Source of the DNA: UBA6016 sp041915365
GTDB taxonomy: Bacteria; Campylobacterota; Campylobacteria; Campylobacterales; UBA6016
Reading direction: 5' to 3'
DNA length: 64,000 nt
Assembly: GCA_041915365.1 (NCBI GenBank)
Contig: JAYSBP010000001.1
Coordinates: forward strand, 248,001 to 312,000
The notes under the pieces are model-generated. The model was given only the letters and a program-made list of their open reading frames with translations, searched no databases and had not been told where the DNA came from. The position numbers were made by a program, and so were the translations under genes. Positions 36,010 through 44,108 of the stretch are shown in pieces; the first letter of the stretch is position 1, and the number at the start of each line of letters is the position of its first letter.

Positions 36010-36644
36010 TAATGGCCCCCTACATGTTTTAAGTGGCCGATTTCATTAAAGAGATTAAACCCTTCGGCTCTTGTGGATGCTAGCGGATTGAGATTTATAT
36101 CTCCGGCGCCTGTGTAGAAATGCTTAGGCATAGTACCCTTCTCAGGTTTTCTGACTCTCGTATCTCTATGTGACGCTATGTATTGGCTAATGCGGCTTGA
36201 CGGATCGTCAAGGTCTCCGAATACATTTGCCTCCGTAGGGCACACAACGACACAAGACGGAGCAAGACCTGCTTCAACTCTATGTGCACAAAAAGTGCAC
36301 TTGTCTGCCGTGTTTGTCTCTGGGTCGATATAAATAGCGCCGTATGGGCACGCCAAAACACAGGCCGCGCAACCGATACATCTATTTTTATCTACATTCA
36401 CTATCCCGTTATCAAGATAGTGTAGAGCGCTAACAGGGCAGACCCTTTGACAGGGAGCACTTTCGCAATGATTACATCTAAGAGGCGTAAAAGCTCTCTT
36501 TACCTCAGGGAAGACGCCGGAATCTACATACTTTACTCTTAGTCTCCACATAGACAAAGGCACTGCGTTTTCTGATTTACAGACAACTTCGCAAGCCTTA
36601 CATCCTATGCACAGACCTAGATCCACTAGGAAGCCTAGTTTCAT
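36009..36644 (-). CDS. Four-cluster 4Fe-4S electron-transfer subunit (PsrB/PhsB/TtrB type)
   Basis: This 211-residue protein carries electrons between the NrfD anchor and the molybdenum subunit. Its sixteen-cysteine pattern is complete: CIGCKACEVVCKSE near residue 12, CNHCESAPCQRVCP near 60, CIGCAACVLACPYGA near 95 and CTFCAHR...CVVVCPTEA near 115-135. An upstream in-frame ATG at 36785 would add 47 residues unlike the family; ATG at 36644 has AAGGAG at the right distance and gives MKLGFLVDLGLCIGC. It has no Tat signal and is probably exported with the catalytic subunit. Confidence 0.93.
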   Translation of the reverse strand: MKLGFLVDLGLCIGCKACEVVCKSENAVPLSMWRLRVKYVDSGVFPEVKRAFTPLRCNHCESAPCQRVCPVSALHYLDNGIVNVDKNRCIGCAACVLACPYGAIYIDPETNTADKCTFCAHRVEAGLAPSCVVVCPTEANVFGDLDDPSSRISQYIASHRDTRVRKPEKGTMPKHFYTGAGDINLNPLASTRAEGFNLFNEIGHLKHVGGH

Positions 36645-36695
36645 ATAATCTCCTTTTATAGTTTTGAAAAAGGGTCTTATACTTGAAAACCAAAT

Positions 36696-36701
36696 ATTAT
36701 A
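36696..36701 (-). promoter_or_regulatory. Probable -10 box for the molybdoenzyme operon
   Basis: TATAAT on the minus strand, 52 bases before the FeS subunit ATG, in the 279-base gap to the divergent M48 protease gene. The rest of this gap is AT-rich; I see no clear operator in it. Confidence 0.5.
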
Positions 36702-36888
36702 GGGGTTGACAAGCATAGCAAGGAACAAACATTCTACATAATCAAATTTTAATCGTAACTGAAAAATAAGACCCAGTATAATCATTTTTTCTAATGAAAC
36801 AAATAATGCACGGTTAATAAGTTCTTATTATCGGCTGCCTGCACACAAGGAGTTACAAAAGTGTGTGTTACCAAAAGTGTCCATCGTG

Positions 36889-36894
36889 TATAAT
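36889..36894 (+). promoter_or_regulatory. Probable -10 box for the M48 protease
   Basis: GTGTATAATCC lies 30 bases before the ATG at 36924. A short repeat of GTGTG just upstream may be incidental. Confidence 0.5.
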
Positions 36895-36923
36895 CCGTCA
36901 AAAAATAAGAGCTAACAATAATT

Positions 36924-38126
36924 ATGAACGAACCATTTATTTTAAAGCTGATTCTGCTTTTTTACGCCGCTTATGTGGCAATAAAACTATTCGTAAACCT
37001 CTCTCAAATACGATTTTTAAAAACATTCGATAAGCCATTGGACGGCTTTGAGCAAGAAGAGATGTCAAAAGCGAAAGAGTATGCACTCTCAAAAGAGAAG
37101 TTTGCAATATACGAAACGCTATACGAGAGTGTTGTTTTTGCCTTTTGGGCACTGTTTGGACTATCGTTATTATCTGGGCTATTGTCTTCCGAGAGTATAC
37201 TAATGCAAACCGTCGGGATTATCGTTTTTTTGACGATAAACTTTTTTATTGAGATGCCAATCAAAATAGCTGCGGTTTTTGGGCTTGACAAAAAATTCGG
37301 TTTTACAAAAACAACATACTCACTTTTTGCCTCCGACAAATTAAAAGAGCTTATTATGACCCTCGTAATAGGTGGGGTAATATCGCTTGCCGCTATATAT
37401 TTTATATCGTCGTTTGCCATGTGGTGGCTTTTTGTATTTGGGCTTATCGCATCTTTTATATTGATAGCAAACATCGTCCACCCAAACTTCATAGCTCCGA
37501 TGTTCAATAAATTTGAAAAACTAGAGAATGAAGAAATAACGCAGGGGTTAAAAGAGTTAGCCAAAAAAAGTGGTTTTGAGCTAAATGAGATATATAGAGT
37601 TGACGCAGGTAAAAGGGACACTAGGCTAAACGCATATTTTGCAGGGCTTGGAAAGACAAAAAGGGTTGCGCTTTATGATACATTGCTTGAGAAACTATCT
37701 AAAGAACAGCTATTTGCAGTTGTGGCTCACGAACTTGGGCACTTCAAAAAAAAGCATATATTTGACCTAATGGGTGTGATGTTTTTTGAATTTTTTTGGC
37801 TTTGCTACGTCCTAGGTAGTCTGAACGGCCAGTTTTATAACTCGCTTGGCCTTGTGGCAAACGGCGGCGGTGCTGTCATCATATTCTTGTTACTGTCGGC
37901 TCCGGCTATGTATCTGACAATGCCTTTTGTCAACGGAATATACAAAAAAAATGAATTCGAAGCGGACGGATATGCGTCACAAATGGGCCTCAAAGAGCCT
38001 ATGATAGGGGCGCTAAAAGTCCTCTCAAAAGAAAACAAAGCTTTTCCTTTTGCCTCAAAATTGAAAATATTTTTTGACTACACGCACCCTCCTATTACGC
38101 AAAGGATTGCACGATTAGCGGCTTAA
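36924..38126 (+). CDS. M48 (Ste24/CAAX-type) membrane metallopeptidase
   Basis: The 400-residue integral membrane zinc protease has several hydrophobic helices and the HELGH zinc motif in VVAHELGHFKKKH near residue 272, followed by NEFEADGYAS near residue 345, which supplies the third metal ligand. The overall layout (N-terminal helices, then soluble catalytic part with helices around 290-340) is that of Ste24 rather than HtpX. It probably degrades or trims membrane proteins. It overlaps prmC if that gene starts at the ATT proposed here. Confidence 0.93.
   Translation: MNEPFILKLILLFYAAYVAIKLFVNLSQIRFLKTFDKPLDGFEQEEMSKAKEYALSKEKFAIYETLYESVVFAFWALFGLSLLSGLLSSESILMQTVGIIVFLTINFFIEMPIKIAAVFGLDKKFGFTKTTYSLFASDKLKELIMTLVIGGVISLAAIYFISSFAMWWLFVFGLIASFILIANIVHPNFIAPMFNKFEKLENEEITQGLKELAKKSGFELNEIYRVDAGKRDTRLNAYFAGLGKTKRVALYDTLLEKLSKEQLFAVVAHELGHFKKKHIFDLMGVMFFEFFWLCYVLGSLNGQFYNSLGLVANGGGAVIIFLLLSAPAMYLTMPFVNGIYKKNEFEADGYASQMGLKEPMIGALKVLSKENKAFPFASKLKIFFDYTHPPITQRIARLAA
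38101..38106 (+). promoter_or_regulatory. Shine-Dalgarno site that suggests an ATT start for prmC
   Basis: AAAGGA lies seven bases before the ATT codon at 38114, in frame with prmC. No ATG, GTG or TTG occurs in frame between the upstream stop at 38075 and GTG at 38258. Confidence 0.5.
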
Positions 38127-38941
38127 TCAAACTGTGCGACGCTATTAAAATAGCAAAGCGAGAGCTTCATCCGCTACAAACCGCAGCAAAAGAGTGTATT
38201 TGGCTATATGCAAAATACACAGGCAAAAGTCAGGCCTCTTTAATCGCAAATGACGAAGTGCAGATAGATGCGCATATTTTTGATGATTTTTTGAAGCGAA
38301 GAATTGCACATACCCCCTTCGAGTATATCATGAATGAAGCTAATTTTTACGGATACAATTTTTTTGTTGATGAGAGATGCCTAATACCAAGGCCGGAGAC
38401 GGAACTGCTGGTAGAAAAGGCTATTGAAATAGCCAAAGAGTTAAAAGCCAAAACGCTTCTTGATATATGCACGGGTAGCGGGGCAATAGCCTGCACAATC
38501 AAAAAAGAGATGCCGCAACTTAGCATATCGGCATCCGATATTAGCGCTGACGCATTGGACGTGGCAAAAATAAATGCGAAAAAACTTAACATAGATATAG
38601 ATTTTTTATTATCAGACTTATTTTCCAATGCAAAAGGTGATAATTTTGATATACTAACCGCAAATCCGCCATACATACAAAATAGTTGCGAGCTCGAAAA
38701 AAACGTTCTTTGCGAGCCTCATAGCGCACTATTTGGTGGCGAGAACGGGGCTGAGATAATAGAGGCTGCGATTGACGGTTTTTTTGATAGAAGTTTTATG
38801 GCTTTTGTCTGTGAGATTGGTTTTGACCAAAGAGAGAGACTTGCTTCAAAATTAGAGACAAAAAAGCGCATTAGGTACGGATTTTATAAGGATTACGCCG
38901 GACTTGACAGGGGCTTTTGGATTATTAAGGAAAACAAATGA
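38114..38941 (+). CDS. prmC: Release factor glutamine methyltransferase, probable ATT start
   Basis: PrmC methylates the GGQ glutamine of release factors. The methyltransferase core has LLDICTGSGAIACTI, and the catalytic NPPY in LTANPPYIQ. From GTG at 38258 the protein would have 227 residues and lack the N-terminal helical domain. Upstream the same frame stays open and encodes residues fitting that domain (KLCDAIKIAKREL, AAKECIWLYAKYTGKSQ), followed by FLKRRIAHTPFEYI and the conserved LIPRPETE. A start at ATT 38114 gives 275 residues, close to the E. coli length of 277, with an AAAGGA site. It overlaps the M48 gene by 13 bases; the next gene overlaps it by four. Confidence 0.85.
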   Translation: MSGLIKLCDAIKIAKRELHPLQTAAKECIWLYAKYTGKSQASLIANDEVQIDAHIFDDFLKRRIAHTPFEYIMNEANFYGYNFFVDERCLIPRPETELLVEKAIEIAKELKAKTLLDICTGSGAIACTIKKEMPQLSISASDISADALDVAKINAKKLNIDIDFLLSDLFSNAKGDNFDILTANPPYIQNSCELEKNVLCEPHSALFGGENGAEIIEAAIDGFFDRSFMAFVCEIGFDQRERLASKLETKKRIRYGFYKDYAGLDRGFWIIKENK

Positions 38942-39447
38942 TAAAACTTTTTGCCTCTTTCTACTTATTTTGCCTAGCCGGTTCCGCCGTTGGGGTGTTT
39001 TTGCTTGGAGCTATGGTTGCGCCTATTATTTTTCATTCAGAGATAATATTCGGCGTTAAAATGCTTGCAAAATACGACTCGGGTCTTATGATGAGTGAGA
39101 TATTTTCTAGATTTAACTATATCCTGCTAACAACAGCCGCTCTTACGATAGCCTTTGAGGGATTTTTGGCGGCCAATAAGAAAAATACACTTATAATGAT
39201 AGCTTTGTCCACTATTAATGTCGCCGCAATAGGTATTTATGCCTTTTATTTTACCCCGCAAATCATAGCCTATCAAGCCATGGGCGAGGCGGCGATACGC
39301 TCTAGCGATTTTGAAACATTGCACAAACTTGCGGAAATTGACTTCAAAATACTTTTATTTACATTGATTGCGGCATTTTTTATGAGATTTACGAGGATAC
39401 TGTCTTGCAGTTTTTTGAGAGAAAAGGCGGTTGATGATAGAGATTAG
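38938..39447 (+). CDS. DUF4149-like integral membrane protein
   Basis: The 169-residue protein has four hydrophobic helices (about 5-30, 60-78, 83-105 and 133-155). The third helix and following residues (IYAFYFTPQIIAYQ) resemble DUF4149/TMEM205 proteins, whose role is unknown. It overlaps prmC by four bases and the mlaF-like gene by about 14, so the three are co-translated. The same order follows an M48 protease gene in C. jejuni, from memory. Confidence 0.85.
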   Translation: MIKLFASFYLFCLAGSAVGVFLLGAMVAPIIFHSEIIFGVKMLAKYDSGLMMSEIFSRFNYILLTTAALTIAFEGFLAANKKNTLIMIALSTINVAAIGIYAFYFTPQIIAYQAMGEAAIRSSDFETLHKLAEIDFKILLFTLIAAFFMRFTRILSCSFLREKAVDDRD

Positions 39448-40174
39448 GGGGCTATGTAAAAAATTTGGAAAAAAAGAGATACTAAAAGGGATTAACCTAG
39501 ACATAAAGCAAGGGGTCACAACTGTCATATTTGGCCTATCAGGAAGCGGAAAATCCACAATCATAAAGCACATAGTCGGGCTTTTGAAACCTGATGCCGG
39601 AGAGATAAGGGTTGATGGACAAAAAATTACCGGACTTGACGGCAAAGAACTCTTGGAGCTTCGCAAAAAAATAGGATTTTTGTTCCAAAGCGGCGCTTTG
39701 TTTGACAGTATGAACGTATACGAAAACGTCGCTTTCCCACTAAGAGAGCATACCAATATGGGCGAAGAGGAGATAAAAAAAGAGGTTTATGCCGCCCTTG
39801 AGATGGTGGCCCTAGAGCCCGAGCGTGTGTCAAAACTATATCCGGATGAGTTGTCAGGGGGGATGAGAAAGCGGGCTGGTCTGGCTAGAACCATAATACT
39901 AAAACCTGAAATTATGCTCTACGACGAGCCTACAACTGGTCTAGACCCGATAATTAGCGACCAAATCAGCCAAATGATAATTAAGCTTCAAAAAGAACTA
40001 CAAATCACCTCAATACTAATAAGCCACGACATAAAAGAGGCTTTCAAGTGTGCCGACTACGCTGCAATGCTATACGAGGGTGTCATTATAGAAAGTAGCG
40101 ATGCGGATAGCTTCAAAAATACAAACAATCAAATAGTCCAAAACTTCTTAAACGGTAGGCAGATAGAAATCTAA
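39434..40174 (+). CDS. MlaF-type ABC transporter ATPase
   Basis: The 246-residue ATPase has Walker A GLSGSGKST near residue 34, signature LSGGMRKRAGLAR near 138 and Walker B IMLYDEPTTGLDP near 155-170. GGMRKRAGLAR is typical of MlaF, which powers retrograde phospholipid transport with MlaE and MlaD; those partners are not in the window. ATG at 39434 is preferred over TTG three bases earlier. Its 3' end overlaps the convergent GGDEF gene by four bases. Confidence 0.88.
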   Translation: MIEIRGLCKKFGKKEILKGINLDIKQGVTTVIFGLSGSGKSTIIKHIVGLLKPDAGEIRVDGQKITGLDGKELLELRKKIGFLFQSGALFDSMNVYENVAFPLREHTNMGEEEIKKEVYAALEMVALEPERVSKLYPDELSGGMRKRAGLARTIILKPEIMLYDEPTTGLDPIISDQISQMIIKLQKELQITSILISHDIKEAFKCADYAAMLYEGVIIESSDADSFKNTNNQIVQNFLNGRQIEI

Positions 40175-41472
40175 GACGGGATAATATCCGCAACAACCCT
40201 ATCCTTGCCAGCTTTTTTGGCAGTGTATAGCCTCTCATCGGCCGCCTTTAGCATATCTTCAAAAGTGCCAAGAAGTGTTGCGCAAACACCGATTGAAACG
40301 GTGTACTGTACTATTTCGTTATCCCTTGTGACTATCTTTGCTTCTCTTACTTTATGCAGCAACTTCTCAAACGCCGCCACTATGTATTGGTCTTCTACGT
40401 TTGTCAAAAGGACGCAAAACTCCTCGCCGCCAAATCTACAAATAACATCAGATTTTCTAAAACACTCATTAAGGCAAAGTGCAAAATTTTTGATAACCAT
40501 ATCTCCGACATCGTGCCCATATCTGTCGTTTATGGATTTGAAATTGTCTATGTCCATCATCCCAACTATAAAATCTATGTTGCCTCGAACCGCATTTGCG
40601 TGCAAAGTTTCGCCAGCCCCCATCATATATTTTCTATTGTAAAGACCGGTCAAAAAGTCAAAATTAGCAAGCTCTTTTTGAAACTCTATCAATGCAATAT
40701 GTTCAATGTGGTTGTTTATTCTGCATACAAACTCTTCTTTACTAAAAGGCTTTTTAATATAGTCATTGGCTCCATATTTTAAAAACTTAGATACAACCAT
40801 CTCGCTGGTGTCGCCAGATATCGCTATTATGGCGAGCTCATCCTTGCTTTTTGTTTTTCGAAGCTTTGTCACAAGCTCAAAACCGTCAACTTTTGGCATA
40901 AAATAATCAGTCAAAACAAGTTTTATGTCTTTGTGCTTTTTGATTAGAGCCAGAGCCTCTTCGCCATCTTTTGCTTCATAGACGGTAAAAAGCTGGTTTC
41001 TCAATATATCAGATAAACTTTTGCGATACACCGACGAATCATCGGCTACCAAAACCTCAGTAGAGCTGTTTTTGTGCAATTGCCTAATCAACCTTACTAG
41101 ATAGTCTATATCGTCTACACTTCTTTTGAGGACATAGTCGACTATATTTTTTGTCAGTAGCTGGTCTCTTGTATCATCGTCAAAGCCCTCTGTTAAAACT
41201 ATGGTCGGCAACTTCACGCTAAGCGCAAAATCAATGGCCTCCATATCTGACGGTTTATCGGATGAATAGTCAAAAATGCCGACAAAAAAATTATTACTAT
41301 TTAATGCTATTGCTTTTTTTAGTGAATCAAAGTCTTTAACTATGTGAACTTCGCAACCGATGTCTTTGTAGATTTTTGCGGCTACCGCTTTTGCAAAAGC
41401 GGTATTGGATTCTTTGAGGATTATTTGTTTTGAGGAGAAGTCTTGCTCTATAAAATCAATAGCAACTTTCAT
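40171..41472 (-). CDS. Response regulator with two receiver domains and a GGDEF domain (CbrR-like)
   Basis: This 433-residue protein probably makes cyclic di-GMP. Receiver 1 covers about residues 15-130 and is divergent. Receiver 2 (about 138-255) is canonical, with VLVADDSSVYRK, the phosphoacceptor in VLTDYFMPKVDG and the lysine in KKPFS. The diguanylate cyclase domain follows, with the active-site GGEEF motif near residue 350 and an inhibitory-site RKSD five residues before it. The same architecture is found in C. jejuni CbrR, linked to bile resistance. It is a single gene between mlaF and ftsZ. Confidence 0.93.
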   Translation of the reverse strand: MKVAIDFIEQDFSSKQIILKESNTAFAKAVAAKIYKDIGCEVHIVKDFDSLKKAIALNSNNFFVGIFDYSSDKPSDMEAIDFALSVKLPTIVLTEGFDDDTRDQLLTKNIVDYVLKRSVDDIDYLVRLIRQLHKNSSTEVLVADDSSVYRKSLSDILRNQLFTVYEAKDGEEALALIKKHKDIKLVLTDYFMPKVDGFELVTKLRKTKSKDELAIIAISGDTSEMVVSKFLKYGANDYIKKPFSKEEFVCRINNHIEHIALIEFQKELANFDFLTGLYNRKYMMGAGETLHANAVRGNIDFIVGMMDIDNFKSINDRYGHDVGDMVIKNFALCLNECFRKSDVICRFGGEEFCVLLTNVEDQYIVAAFEKLLHKVREAKIVTRDNEIVQYTVSIGVCATLLGTFEDMLKAADERLYTAKKAGKDRVVADIIPS

Positions 41473-41510
41473 GACAACTCCTTGGTTTTAAGAAAAGTAA
41501 TTTTTGAGGT

Positions 41511-42653
41511 CTAGTCCATTTGTCTTCTAAGATAAGTAGGAACTTGCAACTCGTCCTCATCAAAAGTGATGTCATAGCCGCCACTTATTTTTCTGATAGC
41601 TCTAACCTGCACTCTCTCTTGCTCAATTTGACTATCTTTGTCTAGTTGTTGTTTTGGAGCAAAACCATTTGCGGCCTCTTTTTCAAAACCTGTCGCAACT
41701 ATGGTAATAACAACCCTATCGTTTTCAATGCTTTCATCAGTTGTTGTACCGAATATAACGTCAGCATCAGGATCGGCGCTCTCATAAACTATCGACATAG
41801 CTTGTTGTATTTGTACAAGTGGATAGTTTGGGTGCATATTTACATGAACCAGCACTCCCATTGCACCACTTATTGAGATGTTATCAAACAGCGGAGATTC
41901 TATGGCGTTTTTAACAGCTTGATATGCAGCGTCATTTCCACTTGCTTCACCAACGCCCATAAGTGCAGTTCCCTTATGGCTCATGACCGTTTTTAAGTCT
42001 GCAAAGTCAAGGTTGATGTCGTTATCACCGTGCTTCAAAATAACACCGCTGATTCCAGTAACGGCTCTTGACAATACGTTGTCAACTATTTTAAAGCTAT
42101 CTTTAATCCCCATATTTTTATCAACTATGGCAAGTAGTTTGTCATTTGGGATTACTACGATTGAGTCACATACTTTTTTTACGCCCGCAAGACCCTCGTC
42201 CGCAAATTTTCTTCTCTTTTGTCCTTCGAAGATGAACGGCTTAGTTACCACAGCTACGGTCAAAGCGCCAACTTCTTTTGCAGCAGCCGCAACAACCTCG
42301 GCAGCCCCAGTTCCAGTGCCGCCACCCATACCAGCGGCAACGAATATCATATCCGCACCCTCAAGCATAGATTTTATCTCCTGATAGCTCTCTTCGGCAG
42401 CCCCTCTACCAACCTCTGGTTTCATGCCAGCACCAAGGCCTCTGGTCATTTTTGCACCAAGCTGTATTTTCGTTGGAGCCAGCGAGCTGTCAAGCGCCTG
42501 CGCATCCGTATTTGCAACGACTAGGTCTATGCCGGATACGTTTTCGCTTATCATGTGGTTTATCATATTGCATCCGCCACCGCCGACACCGATAACCTTA
42601 ATTTTTGCGCCGCTTTTTGATCGAAGCTCCTCGACTTGAAACAAACCGTTCAT
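41511..42653 (-). CDS. ftsZ: Cell division protein FtsZ
   Basis: FtsZ is the tubulin-like GTPase that builds the division ring. The 380-residue protein shows KVIGVGGGGCNMINHM, the tubulin signature GGGTGTGAAEVV near residue 107, and a C-terminal conserved peptide VPTYLRRQ that binds FtsA. It begins 20 bases after ftsA. The order ppiD-like, ftsA, ftsZ is as in C. jejuni, as I recall it. Confidence 0.98.
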   Translation of the reverse strand: MNGLFQVEELRSKSGAKIKVIGVGGGGCNMINHMISENVSGIDLVVANTDAQALDSSLAPTKIQLGAKMTRGLGAGMKPEVGRGAAEESYQEIKSMLEGADMIFVAAGMGGGTGTGAAEVVAAAAKEVGALTVAVVTKPFIFEGQKRRKFADEGLAGVKKVCDSIVVIPNDKLLAIVDKNMGIKDSFKIVDNVLSRAVTGISGVILKHGDNDINLDFADLKTVMSHKGTALMGVGEASGNDAAYQAVKNAIESPLFDNISISGAMGVLVHVNMHPNYPLVQIQQAMSIVYESADPDADVIFGTTTDESIENDRVVITIVATGFEKEAANGFAPKQQLDKDSQIEQERVQVRAIRKISGGYDITFDEDELQVPTYLRRQMD

Positions 42654-42673
42654 CTATCTTCCTTGCCTAAGAT

Positions 42674-44098
42674 TTAAAATAATTGTGTAGCCCAACGCCA
42701 AAACCTTACAAAGTAAGCTTTGATTCCGCCGCCTTTTCTATCCGGCAAATCAATGTGCTCAAGAAGTTTTTTATTTGCCTCTTTTGCCCCGCTTTGTAAA
42801 ATTTTTTCAGGCGCTCTATATTGTTTTGTACTGTCGGTATCGACTTTCTTCTCTTCTTCTTTATGCCCCTGAGAGGATGCCATAGGCGTTGCAAAATTCT
42901 CTTTTAGTCTGAGTCTTTTTGCCGAATCTATCTCGTAAAGAGCATTTTTACCTGCCGCATACAAAATAAGACCTATTACGGTCGAACAAGAAGGGTCTTT
43001 TAGGTTTTCAAAAAGACCGTCCATGTCTTTTGGTTTTGCAAACCTAACCGGCATATTGTCAAATATACTAACCGCTAAATCTCTAAGCCCTTCTAGTTTT
43101 GTCATACCGCCAGTAAAGACTACGCCGGCACCGACTTGATTTCTAAAACCGCTCTTTTCAAGAGATTTTGCAAGAATCATCAATGTCTCTTCGGCTCTTG
43201 CATATATAACACTTGAAACTATCTCAAGAGAAACCTCTTGTTTTTCTGCCTCGTTTCCAACCGTAGGAAGCTCTATAATCGCATTTGAACTAGAGTGCAA
43301 CGAGCCATACTCTAGTTTTACCTGCTCAGCGTCACGAATTGGTGTGTGTAACGCCATAGATAGGTCGTTTGTAATATGATTTGAGCCTACAGCCAAAAAG
43401 TCATTGTATCTTATTGAGTTACCCAGGTGAACAGCAAGATTGCTCGTTGCGCCCCCTATGTCTATCACCGCAACGCCAAGCTCTTTTTCATCTCTATTCA
43501 AAACCGCTATCGAAGATGCATAAGCGCTTAAAACTATATTAGATATCTCAAGACCGGCTAATTTTACAGCTTTTCTAAGGTTTTCTAGGCTTGATTTTTG
43601 AACAGTCACTATATGAACGCTCACCTCTAGCCTATTACCGCTCATATCAATAGGGTCTTCTATAAAGTCTTGCTCATCAACTTTAAAATCATAAGGAAGC
43701 ACGTGGATTGTTTCATATTCGGACGGGATATTCGCATTATAAAGTGCAGTCTGTATCGCCCTGTTTATCTCTTTTAGTGTAATTTCGCCATTAGGCACAT
43801 TTACGATACCATGCGAGTTGATGCTTTTTGTGTATGCGCCCGATATTGAGACTACAGCCTCTCCAAACTCCATACCGGCAATTCTTTTTGCGTCAGAAAC
43901 GGCCGTTTTTATAGATTTTGAGGCTAACTCTATATTTGTTATAGCCCCTTTTTTAAGACCGTTTGACTTAGCTATACCAGTGCCGGTAATATGCGGTTCG
44001 CCACCTTTTATCTCGGCTATTAGAGCACAAGTCTTGGTTGAGCCGATATCTATCGCCAAAATTGGTTTAGAAAAATCCATCGCTGCCTGATTGTCCAT
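42674..44098 (-). CDS. ftsA: Cell division protein FtsA
   Basis: FtsA is the actin-like protein that tethers FtsZ to the membrane. The 474-residue protein has the phosphate-binding LAIDIGSTKTCALIAEI near residue 14, the 1C domain, VIDIGGATSNLAV near residue 217 and a C-terminal amphipathic helix (IKAYFVRFWRWATQLF) for membrane attachment. A longer linker (about 400-450) is rich in Lys and Glu. It is ten bases downstream of the ppiD-like gene. Confidence 0.97.
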   Translation of the reverse strand: MDNQAAMDFSKPILAIDIGSTKTCALIAEIKGGEPHITGTGIAKSNGLKKGAITNIELASKSIKTAVSDAKRIAGMEFGEAVVSISGAYTKSINSHGIVNVPNGEITLKEINRAIQTALYNANIPSEYETIHVLPYDFKVDEQDFIEDPIDMSGNRLEVSVHIVTVQKSSLENLRKAVKLAGLEISNIVLSAYASSIAVLNRDEKELGVAVIDIGGATSNLAVHLGNSIRYNDFLAVGSNHITNDLSMALHTPIRDAEQVKLEYGSLHSSSNAIIELPTVGNEAEKQEVSLEIVSSVIYARAEETLMILAKSLEKSGFRNQVGAGVVFTGGMTKLEGLRDLAVSIFDNMPVRFAKPKDMDGLFENLKDPSCSTVIGLILYAAGKNALYEIDSAKRLRLKENFATPMASSQGHKEEEKKVDTDSTKQYRAPEKILQSGAKEANKKLLEHIDLPDRKGGGIKAYFVRFWRWATQLF

Positions 44099-44108
44099 TT
44101 TTACCTAG

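Noticed and set aside
36645..36785. Upstream extension of the FeS subunit to an ATG at 36785
   Set aside because: The added 47 residues do not resemble the family, overlap the promoter region and lack a ribosome site, while ATG 36644 has AAGGAG.
37004..37621. 205-residue open frame opposite the M48 protease
   Set aside because: The sense frame has clear HELGH protease features; the antisense reading is biased toward Ser and Ile and has no domain.
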